A stretch of 64,000 nucleotides of DNA, taken from positions 115,594,228 to 115,658,227 of the forward strand of contig NC_080680.1 in the NCBI RefSeq assembly GCF_030445035.2. The letters are read 5' to 3'. The translations under genes and the position numbers were made by a program. Source of the DNA: Dasypus novemcinctus. Taxonomy: Eukaryota; Chordata; Mammalia; Cingulata; Dasypodidae. Below, in pieces: positions 10,345 through 21,505 of this stretch. Under the pieces are notes generated by a model. It searched no databases. It was not told the DNA's origin and saw nothing but the letters and a program-made list of their open reading frames with translations. The stretch's first letter is position 1; the number at the start of each line of letters is the position of its first letter.

Positions 10345-10488
10345 GCCTCGCTTGGAGGGCTTCTTTAATTGCAGATCTTAATTCAGTAGGTCTGAGGCAG
10401 GGGCCTGGGAGTCTGCATTTTGAACAAGTGCCTGGCTGATGCAGGTGCTGCTGATCTGTGGACCACACATTGAACGGCGAGGCTCTAG
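10345..10488. mobile_element. MER20-like hAT MITE fragment
   Basis: 'cagtaggtctgaggcagggg', 'gagtctgcattttgaacaag' and 'gctgctgatctgtggaccac' follow the second half of MER20, a non-autonomous hAT-Charlie element. Terminal inverted repeats are not intact. Confidence 0.6.
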
Positions 10489-11850
10489 GTCTTATTTTTC
10501 CTTCGGTCCTTTTGGAGAATGTATGCCTGTGGGAACTGTTTCAAGGGCATCCACTAAGTTTTGGACTGACCTAAATTAATTTGCATTCAGCCACTGTTTA
10601 AATCTTCCAGCAAATATGTAGGGTGACCAGTATCCTGGGTTGCCCGGGATTGCAGGATTGCCTGGGTATGGGAATTTCAGGGCAAAAACCAGAATGAAAT
10701 GGTCACCTGAACAGGTGGCTAGAGGGGTGGGGCTCCACATTCCCTTCCTTACAACTTCCACACCAGGTGAAGCCTTAGACCAAATTCTGTTACCAGCTGG
10801 CAGATACCAGAACAGTCCCACAACTGGTTCTTGAGGCTTTTGAGAAGACCCATCCTCAATCTTAGGCACTAGAGGTAACACAGCTTGAGAGTTTCTCTCT
10901 AAGGTGGACACAAGGATATTACAATGACAGGACCAGCCAGCCTTTTGTAGTGTCAAGTGATAGTCTTCAAGGACAGAAACACGTCCAAGGAAACTCTAGA
11001 CCTTAGGCACTGCTCCAAAAATATTAGACTGCTTGTTGATTCCTACGCTATGTTCAAGCACAAGCATCAGGCTTGGTGCTCCAGCCTGGGAGGAGCCTGG
11101 AGGGTTTGAGAGCTGGGTGCTTCCTCAGGGGTGTTGGGTGGAGCCAGGGAATCAGCTCTAGCCTTTCTCAGACTTAATTAGATTCAGGTTTTGCCGGTAT
11201 TTTGACTGGAGGATGGATGGAAGGTCACGTCAAGAGCGACCACAGCTCAAAGATATTCCACATTACAAAAATCCCAGATGAAATCGCCTTGGCTTCCCCT
11301 TGTTCTTGCTTACCACCAGGAAGAAAGAAGGGCATGGAATTGTTTTCTTTGTGTTCTGAGAAGCAGGCAGAACAGAAGACTCCTCCTGGGATTAGGAGGA
11401 TTCTTGGGAGATGCTCCGTTCTTGGGAGGCCCTGGGGCTGAGTTGAAACAGCTGGAAACTTTTTTTTTAACTGGAAGGAATGATCTGTTTTTTCTTTTAA
11501 ACTTCTGTTTGTTTTCCTGAGGTGGGGAAACATCAGCCTTTCCTTGTAGAAGAAGCCAGCTAGGGGTCCAACCACTGGGCTGCTAGAATGGAGGTTTTGT
11601 GAGCAGATTTTTCAGAGCAAGTGTTAGCACACGCTGAGTCCCCCCCCTACCCCCCCGGGATTTGTAAGCCACCTCTGACACCCGTTCAGCAAAACAACAT
11701 CACCTTTCACCTACTTTCTTTGTTTTTCCAGCTGTTCTGTGAGTGTTACACGTGCACAGGGGAGCAACTCTTGATTCTGTTTGCTTGCCCCATTTCTTCC
11801 TCAACAAAGAGAAAGATTAGAGGCTCTCTGTAAGGCTGTGGAAGCCAGGA
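10489..11850. other. Unannotated sequence, no gene seen
   Basis: No gene or confident repeat. C-rich runs at 11641-11659. The minus frames of 116-126 codons at 10576-10956 and 11225-11575 show no recognisable domain. Confidence 0.4.
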
Positions 11851-11892
11851 GACGTGTGTGTGTCTGTGTGTGCGTGTGTGTGTGTGTGTGTG
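11851..11892. repeat. TG/GT microsatellite
   Basis: Imperfect (GT)n run with interrupting CT and CG units, about 40 bp. Confidence 0.9.
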
Positions 11893-12543
11893 GTGGGAGG
11901 GACCGCCCTGGAGAGGGGAAATGGCTGGCAAATGAGTGATTGGACCTGAAAGGAGATTTTTTAATACTCTCAATTAAAACTCACTGGAGTCCTGGGATTG
12001 GAAAGAACCTTAACTGTTACATGGCCAACCTCAAGCAGATGTTTGAAATCTGGTCTTGATGTCCTTATTAAATGACCACTAACTGGCCTCATCAAGCCAT
12101 GGCGGGATCCCCACTCGGTCAGCAAGTGGGGCCGCTCTCCATGATTTCCAGGGGGGTAGGATATTTTGATCAGGCAGGGCTTTGAACTCTGTGTTTGAAT
12201 CCAGTAATTTCAATTAGGCTTATATTAACATTCATTAATTTTCACTGAGAAAGTATTTCCTGGAGCAAACTCCATTTGGCCTTAATAATTATAGGATACC
12301 TTAAGACCTTTAATGAGCTAAAGTACATTGTGAATTTACACAAAGTGTATAAGGGATACAACTGTTCCTAAACATAATCTCCATATTTTGGCCAGAATAT
12401 CTTTTGGCTTTAAATATTCCATAGAACAAATTTGGAACAAAGCTGCTCTGGGCTACAGAATACATTCTTAAAAAGGTGCATGTAAATTTAATTTTTTTCC
12501 CAAATTATATTTTAAATGTAATAGAGGAATTTACTAGTCAAAA
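11893..12543. other. Unannotated sequence; AT-rich block from about 12190
   Basis: No repeat recognised. The block 12190-12540 is rich in TAAT/ATTA motifs (for example 'ttcattaatttt', 'taataattatag') and free of recognisable retroelements. See findings for a conserved non-coding candidate. Confidence 0.35.
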
Positions 12544-12653
12544 GTAACAAATGGCCATCTGCCCCAAAAGGTCTAAGCCCTCTCTCAATCTGAAGAAGGG
12601 TGCATCACCATTCCTAAATCCTCGAGATTGAGGAATGAACAAACATAAGGGAG

Positions 12654-13287
12654 TGTGTTAGTCAGCTAAGAGGGGTGCTGATGAAAAGTACCAGAAATCT
12701 GTTGCCTTTTGTAAAGGGTATTTATCAGGGGTAAAAGCTTACAGTTACAAGGTCCTAAAGAGTTCAAGTCAAGGTATCATAAGAGGTACCCTCTCATCAA
12801 AGTCAGTTGTTACATGTTGAAGCAAGATGTCAGGTGATCTCTGCCTGGTCTCTCCTTCCTTCTTACTCTTAAGGCTCCGTGGGCGCAGCTTCTGCTCTCA
12901 GCTGTAGGCTGGCACAGGGCTCATCTCTCAGGGCTTCTCAGCTGCTCTCTTCTCTTCACAAGGTCAACTGTAAACTATCAGGTGAATGGCTCATCTCTCT
13001 CCAGGGTTCCAGGATCAAAACTGATCAAGTTCTTTCTTCTTCTGTATCTTCTGTGTATCTTCTTGAGTGAGTGCCCATTTATAACAGCCCACCAAGGGGG
13101 CAAGGACTTAACCCGAGTTATACCCTACTGATGTGGTCAAATCAAAGCTCTAATCTTAACATAATTTAATCAAAGACATCTCTGCTGAATCTAATACACT
13201 CAAAGGGGATCACACCCAGAGGAACAGACCAGTTTACAAACATAATCCATATCTCTTTTTGGAATTCATAAATATCAAACTGCTACA
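12654..13287 (-). mobile_element. Solo LTR, xenarthran MaLR-like family, 634 bp
   Basis: Starts TGTGTTAGTC and ends CTGCTACA on plus, so TG...CA termini. Flanked by a perfect 5-bp duplication, GGGAG, at 12649-12653 and 13288-13292. On the minus strand it aligns block by block with the LTRs at 49265-49652 and 51467-52037: 'aaactggtctgttcctctgg', 'gatgagccattcacctgata' and a 3' 'agctgactaacaca'. No internal region, so it is a recombinational solo LTR. Confidence 0.9.
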
Positions 13288-13680
13288 GGGAGGAATGCAA
13301 CCATGGACCAAAGCAGACTTATTATTATTGTAGTAATGGAAGAACTTGTAATATTGATAAAAAGATAGCGGTTACCAGAGGTTCTGAGGGGAGGCAGAGG
13401 GAATAGATGGAACATGGGACATTTTTAGGGCATTAAAATTGTCCTGCATGATTTTACAATGATGGATACAGGCTGACATACATTTTATCAAAACCTATAA
13501 AATTGTACTGGCCAAAGTGTAAACCATCATGTAAACTATTGACCATGGCTAGTAGCAATGCTTCGATATGTGTACATCAATTGTAACAAATGCACCACAC
13601 TAATGTAAGATGTTATTAATAGGGGAAGATGTGAGAGGGGAAGGAGGTGGGGTACATGGGAATCTCCTATATATATATTT

Positions 13681-14030
13681 TTTAAAAGATTTATTTTATT
13701 TATTTATTCCTCCTTACCCCCTCGTTGTTTGCACTTTGCTGTGTCTGTTCATCTTCCTTGTTTCTTTAGGAGGCATTGGGAATGGAACCCAGGACCTCTG
13801 ATGTGGGAAGGAGGTGCCTAATAGCTTGAGCTGCTTCTGTTCCCTCCTTTGTTATGTCTCTCATTATGTTTTTTCTTCTTGTGTCTCTTGTTACATCATC
13901 TTGTTGTGTCACCTTGCTGGGCCTGCCTGTTGTGCCAGCTCGCTGTCTTCTTTAGGAGGCACTGGGAACTGAACCACAGACCTCCCACAAGGTAGGCAGG
14001 AGCTCAGCCGCTTGTGCCACATCCACTTCC
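13681..14030 (-). mobile_element. DAS-type SINE, type B
   Basis: Minus-strand SINE. Two successive copies of the 'ttctttaggaggca..gggaa' motif indicate a dimer-like body. The right end is 'gccacatccacttccc' and the left end is an A-rich tail. The flank 'ctcct.tat' occurs on both sides (about 13664 and 14031). It sits immediately before a type C SINE. Confidence 0.8.
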
Positions 14031-14043
14031 CTCCTGTATTTTT

Positions 14044-14477
14044 TAAAAAAAGATTTATTTATTTATTTATTCATTCATTCATTTATTCATTTACTTATTT
14101 CTCCCCCTCCCTCCATTGTCTGCTCTCTGTGTCCATTCACTGTGTGTTCTTCTGTGTGTCTGCCTGTATTCTCATTAGGTGCTCTGGGAACTGATCCTGC
14201 GACCTTCCAGAGTGGAAGAGAGGTGATCATTCTCTTGTGCCACCTCAGCTCTCTGGTCTGCTGCACCTCTCATCGTCTCTCCTCTGTGTCTCTTTTTCTT
14301 GAGTCATCTTGCTGCGCCAGGTCTCCGTGTGGGCCAGAACTCCTGTGTGGGGAGCACCCCACATAGACCAGCTCACCACATGGGCCAGCTTGCCCTCACC
14401 AGGAGGCCCTGGGTATTGAACCCTGGACCTCTATGGTAGACAAGGGCCCACTTGCTTGAGTCACATCTGCTTCCCCT
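14044..14477 (-). mobile_element. DAS-type SINE, type C
   Basis: Same family as 1542-1970 and 39426-39869. Perfect 12-bp TSD, TCCTGTATTTTT, at 14032-14043 and 14478-14489. Its target overlaps the right-hand duplication of the preceding type B SINE, so it landed in that flank. Confidence 0.88.
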
Positions 14478-14559
14478 TCCTGTATTTTTGATGTAACTTT
14501 TCTGTAATCTAAAACTTCTTTAAAAAATAAAGCTTTTTTGAAAAAACAATAACCAATGG

Positions 14560-14944
14560 AAAAGATATTGCTAAATGGAAGAGCAGTATTTATATAATAT
14601 AAATATTTTTTATGAGCATATATAAATATATATATTGTAAATCATTCTGGAAGGATATATTCAAATATCTTAGCAATTGTTATTTTGAGTGGTGAAATTG
14701 GGGGGGAACTTACATTTTTTATTTTGCTTTTCAGCATTTTCAAAATATCTGTATTGAAGATACCATGTTTGTAAGCAGCAGAAACAAAAACAAAAAGACT
14801 CAAACCAACCAATGATGAATCCTTTAGGAAAGTGAAGAATATTTTTTGTAGAGAAAGTAGTTATTATCCCTTTGTTTATCTTTTATGTAAGACAGAGATA
14901 TTCTCTCTCTGTGAGAAAATTACAACTAAAATATCATTTTCCTC
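14560..14944. other. AT-rich spacer, no gene seen
   Basis: AT-rich, with alternating ATATA runs at about 14615-14640. No repeat family recognised. Confidence 0.4.
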
Positions 14945-15240
14945 ATGTCATTTCTCTGATCAAAAACCTACCATGAAACCGCGCTGCCTACATATCGAGT
15001 CTAACCTCCTCCTGATGGTCAAGACCGTGTGTAATCTGACCCCATTTTATTGCTCAGATTTACCTAATGCTGGTTCCCTTCAATGGCTTAGTGCTCTGTT
15101 CCAGCCAGACTCATTTCATGCTCCTATTTTTCTTGTCCCAAACTCTTTTCTGCTTCAGTGTCCTTGTATATTTTTCCAAGTTGGAATGTCATTTCTATTT
15201 CTTCAAATTCAAGACTATTTGTTCTACAAGAACCTACATT
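14945..15240 (+). mobile_element. L2 LINE fragment
   Basis: The order 'catatcgagtctaacctcct', 'gtgtaatctgaccccatttt', 'gttccagccagactcattt' and 'ttggaatgtc' follows the L2 3' region in forward orientation. The overlapping 136-codon frame (14832-15242) is not a gene. Confidence 0.65.
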
Positions 15241-15326
15241 AGCATTTCCCTTTCCTGACCTTCTGTGAAAGTTCTAGCCTATACCATATCAACAGTGTTT
15301 ACTGATTCACTGTGCTTATCTAGTAC

Positions 15327-15732
15327 CTTAGTCAGCCAGGGCTGCTAGGACAAATACCCTCAACTGGTTGGCTTGACCAACAGGAGTTTACTGTCTCATG
15401 GTCTTGGAGGCTAGAAGTCATGCCATGCCTTCTCACGGAGTCTATAGAGTTCTGGGGCTGGTTTGCGGCGATCCTTGCAGTTCCTTGGCTGGCCGATCTC
15501 TCTCTGCCTCTGTCCTATGGCAAGCTCTCCTGCTCTGCCTTGTTCTTCTGGGTTCAATTTCCTTGGCTTATAAAGGCATCAGCCATATTGAATGAAGGCC
15601 TACTCTCAACCGATTTGACCTCACCTGAGCTAATAATATCTTCAAAGATCCTGTTTACAGAGGGTTTCACTCCCACAGGACTGGAGGTCAGGACTTGAAC
15701 ATGCCTTTCATGGGGGCTGTGATTTAATCCTC
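15327..15732 (-). mobile_element. MLT1-like MaLR LTR
   Basis: Antisense LTR: 'cagccagggctgctaggaca', 'actgtctcatggtcttggag', 'tatcttcaaagatcctgttt'. A related copy is at 43607-44032. Family call from memory. Confidence 0.65.
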
Positions 15733-15744
15733 ATGCCTAGGCTC

Positions 15745-17964
15745 AGCCCTTGAAGCTGAGTGGCAGGGGCTAGCTTAGGTGGCTGGCTGAAGGGTTTGAA
15801 TACCTGGAGGATGGGCTAAAAGGGAAGAAATACCCTTTACCACTGGGAATGCAGGAGTGAAATGGAATCCAGAGAAATAGACCCAGTGGACGTCCCCAAG
15901 TGACTGAGCAATGAGAAGCCAGAGCAATGCTGGAGCAAGCAGAGGAGTGTTGAGGTGAGGATGGGGATAGAGAAGGCGGTGGCTGTGCTGTTCCTCTCAG
16001 GTTAGGCTTGGCGTCGTCTGGCTGGGGAAATGGGCTGCCACACTGCCCACCCTCTTTAAACATACCCTGACAGTGGAGCAAAGCAGGGTGTTTTCCAAGG
16101 CATTATGGAGAACTCCCCCTTTCCATGCCACCACCTAGTCAGTGTCAACAGAAGCCCACGTTAATCCAGACACTGTTTATGGCCAAGTGGAGGAAATTCA
16201 ACAAGGACGTAGTTTAGGCAAGAAGACAAATCTATTTGCTCATGGAATCCAATAAACGATTGAATAACCAAACTTCAGGAAGGCCTAAGAAGAAGTAGAT
16301 CCCTAGACTCGAATGCTATTAATCCTCTTTACTTCTTTAACGTCTGCTTCTCTTTGCAGTACCATCTTCTCTAACCTCAGGCAGCCTTGCTCTACATGGT
16401 TGTAGATACAGCTATCTCTTCCAACCGCCATCAATGAAGAGAGAATGCTTCTCTTATTCCAGTTGGGAGGATCCCAAAGAAGGCCTCCAAATAGTACACT
16501 TTGGGTCAAGTGCCCAGTCTGACTAATCAAGTATGGCTGGTGGGTGGGGGAGAGTCAAGGCCAGGTAAGAACCACGTCCTGTGGTTGGGGTGGGGTGAGT
16601 AGTTCCCAGCTGAAGAGGATTCTGAGCAACCGGTGCCTTGGATGTGGAATATGGTAGCACAGCAGCAACTGTGTTCAAGGATAATGCACAGTGTTGCTCT
16701 GCCTGTTGGTGATCAGGAAGGAAGAACTCTGTCTTTGCACAACGCCCTTCCTATTGTTAGAAGTCAAAAAGACTTTGTGGAATGCTGCACCCCAGGGACT
16801 TGGTAATTGTCAGAATAGCCTGCAGCTCTGTATATTGCCCTTTTTTCCTTGCTATATTAATCTTTGGACCTTCATCTCCATTCAAACACCCAACAACTCT
16901 GACATTTCTCTGCTCTGCAAAGAACTGGTGATGACTTGCACAGATATCTTCCCTCGGTGGCACTGAGTCACTTCATTTCCCAGAGGGAGAGGGTGAAGTC
17001 ACCCACACCATCAGGTCACCGGCAGCCTTAAGTTCTGGGTGGAAAGCTTCTGGGGAGAAATATGAGTAAGAAAGGGAGCGTGACACGATTCTGTCCAGAG
17101 GAAGGCCATTAGCTCATCCTGGGAAGGTCAGGTGGTGGATGACTGGGGAGGGGTAGGAGGAAGATGAGCATAAAATGCCTCTCTCTGGACAGGTCTTCCC
17201 CAGCACTAGGGGGCGCCAATGTCAATGAGTCATAAGGTTGGTGGAGAGTCTGCCCTTAGGAAATAAGATGAGGGATAAAGGGGTGAGATAGGGAAGGCAG
17301 TATGGTAGGACTTTCCAGTCATGCCCAAGTCCCCTTATTCTATCTCTGCTTGCTCCATTCTGTACCCTGGTGGTTGATCTGGGCTCCCCAGTTGCCTTAC
17401 CCTCCACTAGTAACAGCCACTTGGCCTTTTCTCTGGCATCAGACCCACCACTTTCTTCTGGATTTATGGCTTTGCCTCTCCCTTCTGGCACATCAGTGTT
17501 TGTTGTGCTCTCCAGTGGTCCCTTGACCTGTCCTCAGAGCCCTCTCCTGTGACCTCTTTCTGAGGGCCATCCATCCAGGTAATGCAAAGCTGCCCAAGGG
17601 CCATGTGCCTCCCTGCACCTGGCTCTAAGCTTACCTGTGAGGCTCCCTCTGGGTCAGAGCCTCTTCTTCCCCTGGTCCCTACAGTGCTCTGTAGGTCTCA
17701 CCCAGACTGAATTAGCATTGCCTGTTTCCTCGCGACTCCATCCCCTCTACCATGTCTGACTCATTCTTGTGCCTGAAACATCCGGCACGTAGCCTGGCTC
17801 AGAGAAGGCTCAGTCATCTTTGTCAAGGAATTGGAGAAATGCTTACAGTTCCCCAGACCCTGATCGCCCCTTCTCTTCCATTGGGTTCAGATGTAGTTTA
17901 TCCCCCTTTTTCCTGTTCCTCTTCTCCGTCTGCCTTCCTTCCTTCTCTTGCAAGTGTGAGAGAG
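15745..17964. other. Unannotated 2.2 kb, no gene seen
   Basis: Mostly unique sequence. Several short frames occur on both strands (15770-16081 minus, 16691-16966 plus, 17222-17491 minus), none with a recognisable domain or signal peptide that I trust. No CpG island. Possible L2-like text around 17360-17700 is too weak to call. Confidence 0.45.
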
Positions 17965-18003
17965 TAGAGTGCACTGGTTAAGAGCATGGACCCTAAAATC
18001 AGA
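17965..18003 (+). repeat. MIR SINE, left part (split by SINE)
   Basis: 'gcactggttaagagcatgga' is the MIR head. The element continues at 18492 after the type B SINE. Confidence 0.8.
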
Positions 18004-18016
18004 CTAACTGGCTTTA

Positions 18017-18478
18017 TTTTTTAATTTTTATTATTTTTAAAAAGATTTATTTATTTCTCCCCATCCCCTCATTGTTTGGACTTGCTGTGTCTGCTCACCT
18101 TCCTTGTTTCTTTAGGAGGCACTGGGAACTGAACCTGGGACCTCTGATATGGGAGGGAGGCGCCTAATTGCTTGAGCCACCTCCATTCCCTGCTTTGTTG
18201 TGTCTCTCATTGTGTTTTTCTTCTTATGTCTCTTGTTGCATCATCTTGTTGGTGATCAGCTCACTCTCTTGCTAATCCTCTTTAGGAGGCACCAGAATCT
18301 CCACACCCTGCTTTGTTGTGTCTCTCATTATGCTTTTCTTCTTGTGTCTCTTGTGTCAGCTTGCTGTGCCTGCTTGCCATGCCAGCTCACTGTCTTTTTT
18401 AGGAGGCATCAGGAACTGAACCAGGGTCCTCCCATGTGGTAGGCGGGAGCTCACTCACTTGAGCCATATCCACTTCCC
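18017..18478 (-). mobile_element. DAS-type SINE, type B, with internal duplication
   Basis: Perfect 13-bp TSD, CTAACTGGCTTTA, at 18004-18016 and 18479-18491, interrupting a MIR. It is longer than its relatives at 13681 and 39059 because a segment of about 118 bp is repeated: 'tgctttgttgtgtctctcat' occurs at 18191 and again at 18309. Minus orientation. Confidence 0.88.
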
Positions 18479-18491
18479 CTAACTGGCTTTA

Positions 18492-18660
18492 AATTCTGGC
18501 ACTGCTACTTACTAGCTGTGTGACTGTGCTCAAGTAGTTTTGACTCTCAGTGCCTCAGTTTCTCAATTGTTGAATGAGAATAATAATATGACCAATCTCA
18601 GGGCTAGTCTGAGGGTTAACTGTGTCAGCACGTGTAATGTACTTAATTAATGTAATATGT
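18492..18660 (+). repeat. MIR SINE, right part
   Basis: 'ctgctacttactagctgtgt', 'agtgcctcagtttctcaatt' and 'agggttaactgtgtcagc' are the MIR core and 3' half in order. Confidence 0.85.
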
Positions 18661-18743
18661 TCTCTGCCTTCGCTACCCGGCCCAGTAAGGGTCATTTGGC
18701 CTGTATTAACCCCCGAGCAGCCCACACCTTGCTTTCAACTTTT

Positions 18744-18849
18744 TTTTGTCTTTTTTTTCAAAGATACATAGATCACACAAAATGTTACGTTAAAAAACAT
18801 AAAAGGTTCCCATATGCCCCTCTCCCCACCCCCACCCCTCACCCCTCGT
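18744..18849 (-). mobile_element. Very short 5'-truncated xenarthran L1 (106 bp)
   Basis: Only the last ~85 bp of the L1 3' end plus A-tail: 'aaagatacatagatcacac' and 'aaatgttacgtt', matching 6900-6990. An 11-bp TSD, TTTCAACTTTT, lies at 18733-18743 and 18850-18860. Confidence 0.85.
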
Positions 18850-19085
18850 TTTCAACTTTTATGCCTCAGTCTCATCCTCTGGCTTACCCAGCCAAATATT
18901 TACAAGTGCACATTTCTAATTGGTTAACTGTACAATAACCTAAGAGACTTCAAGCTTCACTCCTTATTGGTGTTGGCATTACCACCTCACATTTTCAGGT
19001 CAAGTCCTGCCTCAAACCCTGCTCTTTTAGTGGCCAATTGGGGCAGCTGTGAAGAAGTGATCTTTATCTTGTCCACTAGACCAAG

Positions 19086-19325
19086 GATCAGCAAACATTT
19101 TCTGTAAAGGGTCAGAAAATGTAAATATAAACATTTAGGCTTTGCTGGTCATGCCTGGTCTCTGTCACATTTTCTTCCTTCCTTCCTTTCTTCTCTCCCT
19201 TCTTTTCTCTCTTTCTTTCTCCTCTCCCTTTGAAAACGTGAAAAGAATCCTTAGCTTAAAGGCTGTACTAAAACAGTCCAGGAGCCACATCTGGCCCTTA
19301 GGCCATAATTTGTAGACTGCTGGGC
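19086..19325. mobile_element. hAT-type MITE interrupted by a CT-rich tract
   Basis: The left end 'gatcagcaaacattttctgt' and right end 'aatttgtagactgctgg' match the two ends of the common mammalian non-autonomous hAT element with CAGGGGTCGGCAAAC-type termini. The middle is replaced or interrupted by a polypyrimidine tract. The same family is at 57083-57408 and, in part, at 45485-45600. Confidence 0.65.
19172..19232. repeat. Polypyrimidine (CTTT/CCTT) tract
   Basis: About 60 bp almost entirely C and T on the plus strand, with CCTT and CTTT units. Confidence 0.85.
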
Positions 19326-20416
19326 AAGATAATAAGATCCATGTTTTGTTACCACTGTGGTCTAGCAGTAGCCTGGCACGTGACAGGTCCTCTACTTAAC
19401 ACATGTTGGGAGAATGAATAAATTAATTAATGGGTTCAAGCAAATCTCCAGCGTCCAAATTTAAGGTTAAGAATCTCTATGTAAGGATGTAGTGAAAGAA
19501 CTCCAGGGAAGGGTTCTATTATGCGGACTCCTTGTTCTATCTGCAGGTATCCAAGGGCCCAGGTGACTTCCCGTGGGGTATGCCTTAACCTCAGTACCAA
19601 TCTGCGATTCCACCCCTTCTTCTAGCCAATAAGAGACCCCCACCAGCCCCAGTTCTATAATAAACTGTACCAGTGGTGTACTGACAAATGCTTAACAACC
19701 CGTTATCCAACAAACAAACAATCCTTGATTTGTAGCCTTTGCCTATTTCCATGGTGTAACTACTCCCACCAATGCCAATTTCAGGCTGTGAACAGGAAGC
19801 CACTGTACTTGAAACTGGGAAGAGACAAGCACAATGGGCTCTCCCTGGCTGGAGTTTACCAATGGACTGTACCCTCTTCCCTGCTCAACCCTGCAGCCTT
19901 AAGGACCACACATCTGGGAGAAAACTTCAAAGAAACCTTAGTTCACACCATCCTGCCTCAAGATTAGGCTCCTCCCTGTGTGTTGGTCAATGGTGCCATT
20001 ATCTTGCTCTCCCAGACTTCCTGGATTTCAGTCTATGCTTGCTTTGATCCCCAAGCCCTGACTGCTCATCTGACCCCCTGGCTCCCTGCGCTCCTTGAAG
20101 AACACAGATGGCCATGCACTTCCTGATCCACCCTGGCTTCCTGGCTCTCTGACTCTCAGATATCTGATGTGCTTCTGAGCACAAATAAGCATAGACACTG
20201 TACCTCCTGCGGGGTCCTCTGGTTTCCAGGCTGTGACTTGCTCTGGTTACACTCCTTCCAGTTCTCACAGCGTTCCTCTCTTGACTGCCAGGAGGTTAAC
20301 TCCTGACATGCCAATTGGAATCTTAGTTCCCAGCCCAGTTCTTCTTTCCTTGTCCTGGCTCCCATCTACTTGACACCATCTGTCTGCTAATCCTGTACTG
20401 AATCTACCCCTTCACA
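19326..20416. other. Unannotated; contains an old repeat at about 19670-19800
   Basis: The stretch with 'caaatgcttaacaaccc' and 'tttgcctatttccatggtgt' also occurs at 61670-61735, so a dispersed old repeat is present, family undetermined. The rest has no gene or repeat I recognise. Confidence 0.4.
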
Positions 20417-20720
20417 CATTCATCCCTAAAATAATGACTGAGTACTGACAGTGCACCAGGCTATGTCTAGACACTGGGGATATACATCAGGGAACAAAAC
20501 GGAACCAGCCCGTGGGAAAGTGTGTAGAAATGCACACTAAACAATAGGCATGATAAATAAATAAGTAAAATATTATAAAAGGAGGTGACATGGACAATGG
20601 AAAAGTGAGCAGGGAAAGGGGTTAACAGTGCTGCTGGGAGGCAGGTGGTTAGAATGGTCTATTTGAGAAAGTGACATTTGAACAAAGCCATAAAAAAGGT
20701 ATCACAGATCCTGTGCTCTG
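20417..20720 (-). mobile_element. L2 LINE 3'-end fragment
   Basis: Antisense L2 3' end: 'ctgagtactgacagtgcacc', 'acactggggatatacatcag', 'aagtgacatttgaacaaagc'. Non-coding. Confidence 0.7.
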
Positions 20721-20964
20721 ATTCACAGGTCTAAAGCTATTCACAATGTCTACACCTAGTCATACTGTGTACATCTTGAGCTCCTCCAAGACTTCATGTT
20801 TCTCAGAGGTAGAGACTACTTCCAGTAACAAAGGGGCCGAAAGTATTGTGGCTACATACATGCTTAGGCACACAGAGAACATAGGTTTGAATCTTGGCTC
20901 TGTGGCTAGTTGGGGCAGCTGTAGATGCCTGAGGGTTATGTAGGTTGCTAGACAATGTGTTTCT

Positions 20965-21060
20965 TGAGAGCAGGACCAGGTCTGTCCTGGTCATGACCAG
21001 AGCCCTATGCCTAGCATAGTGTTTGGCCTATAGGAAGTTGTCCATTGGTACTTGTTAAAT
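20965..21060 (+). mobile_element. L2 LINE 3' terminus
   Basis: 'cttgagagcaggaccaggtc' and 'gcctagcatagtgtttggcc' match the L2 3' terminus in forward sense. Confidence 0.6.
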
Positions 21061-21064
21061 GAAT

Positions 21065-21185
21065 CAGTTCAAGTATGTCTTTGGTTTGCTTATTAGCTCT
21101 GTTGTCCTGGGGAAAATGCCTAACCTTTCTGAGCCCTTGAACTTCATGTGAGGTTCTGATAAATACTAGGATAACTGATGGACCT
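21065..21185 (+). repeat. MIR-like fragment
   Basis: 'cctggggaaaatgcctaacc' followed by 'gttctgataaatactagg' resembles the MIR core and 3' half. Weak. Confidence 0.4.
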
Positions 21186-21194
21186 TGAAGCATC

Positions 21195-21505
21195 TCTTGA
21201 GTGAAATAAACAAGATGCAAAAGGACAAATACTGTATGATTTCATTTATGTAAAATATCTAAAAGAAATGAATTAATAGGGACAGAAAGTAGATTAGAGT
21301 TTATCAGGAGCTGAGGGTAGTGGGGTGGGGAGTTATTGCTTAACAAGTCTAGAGTATCTATTTGATGTTGCAAAAAAGTCTTGTTAACAGATGGCAGTGA
21401 TGGTGGTCCAACATCGTCAATGTAATTAATACCACTGATGTGTACATTTAAAAATGGCTCAAGTGGGGAATTTTGTATTCTATACATGTTACCATATTAA
21501 AAAAT
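21195..21505 (+). mobile_element. Old L1 3' UTR (L1M type)
   Basis: 'ggacaaatactgtatgattt', 'gacagaaagtagattagagt', 'atgtgtacatttaaaaatgg' and a terminal A-rich end are the typical L1MB/L1MC 3' untranslated end in sense orientation. Confidence 0.85.

Larger units (their letters stand above)
12555..14548 (+). mobile_element. Xenarthran L1 3'-end insertion, carrying three later insertions
   Basis: L1 3' sequence is visible at 12555-12653, 13288-13680 and 14490-14548. It shares the 'attttacaatgatgg', 'gtaaactattgaccatggct' and 'gtaatctaaaac' blocks with the copy at 48.0-49.2 kb. A direct repeat (9 of 11 matches) at 12544-12554 and 14549-14559 brackets the whole insertion. Interrupted by a solo LTR (12654-13287) and two SINEs (13681-14030, 14044-14477). 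Non-coding 3' region only. Confidence 0.78.

Noticed and set aside
14832..15242. Plus-strand frame of 136 codons
   Set aside because: Most of it coincides with an L2 fragment and it has no protein-like features.
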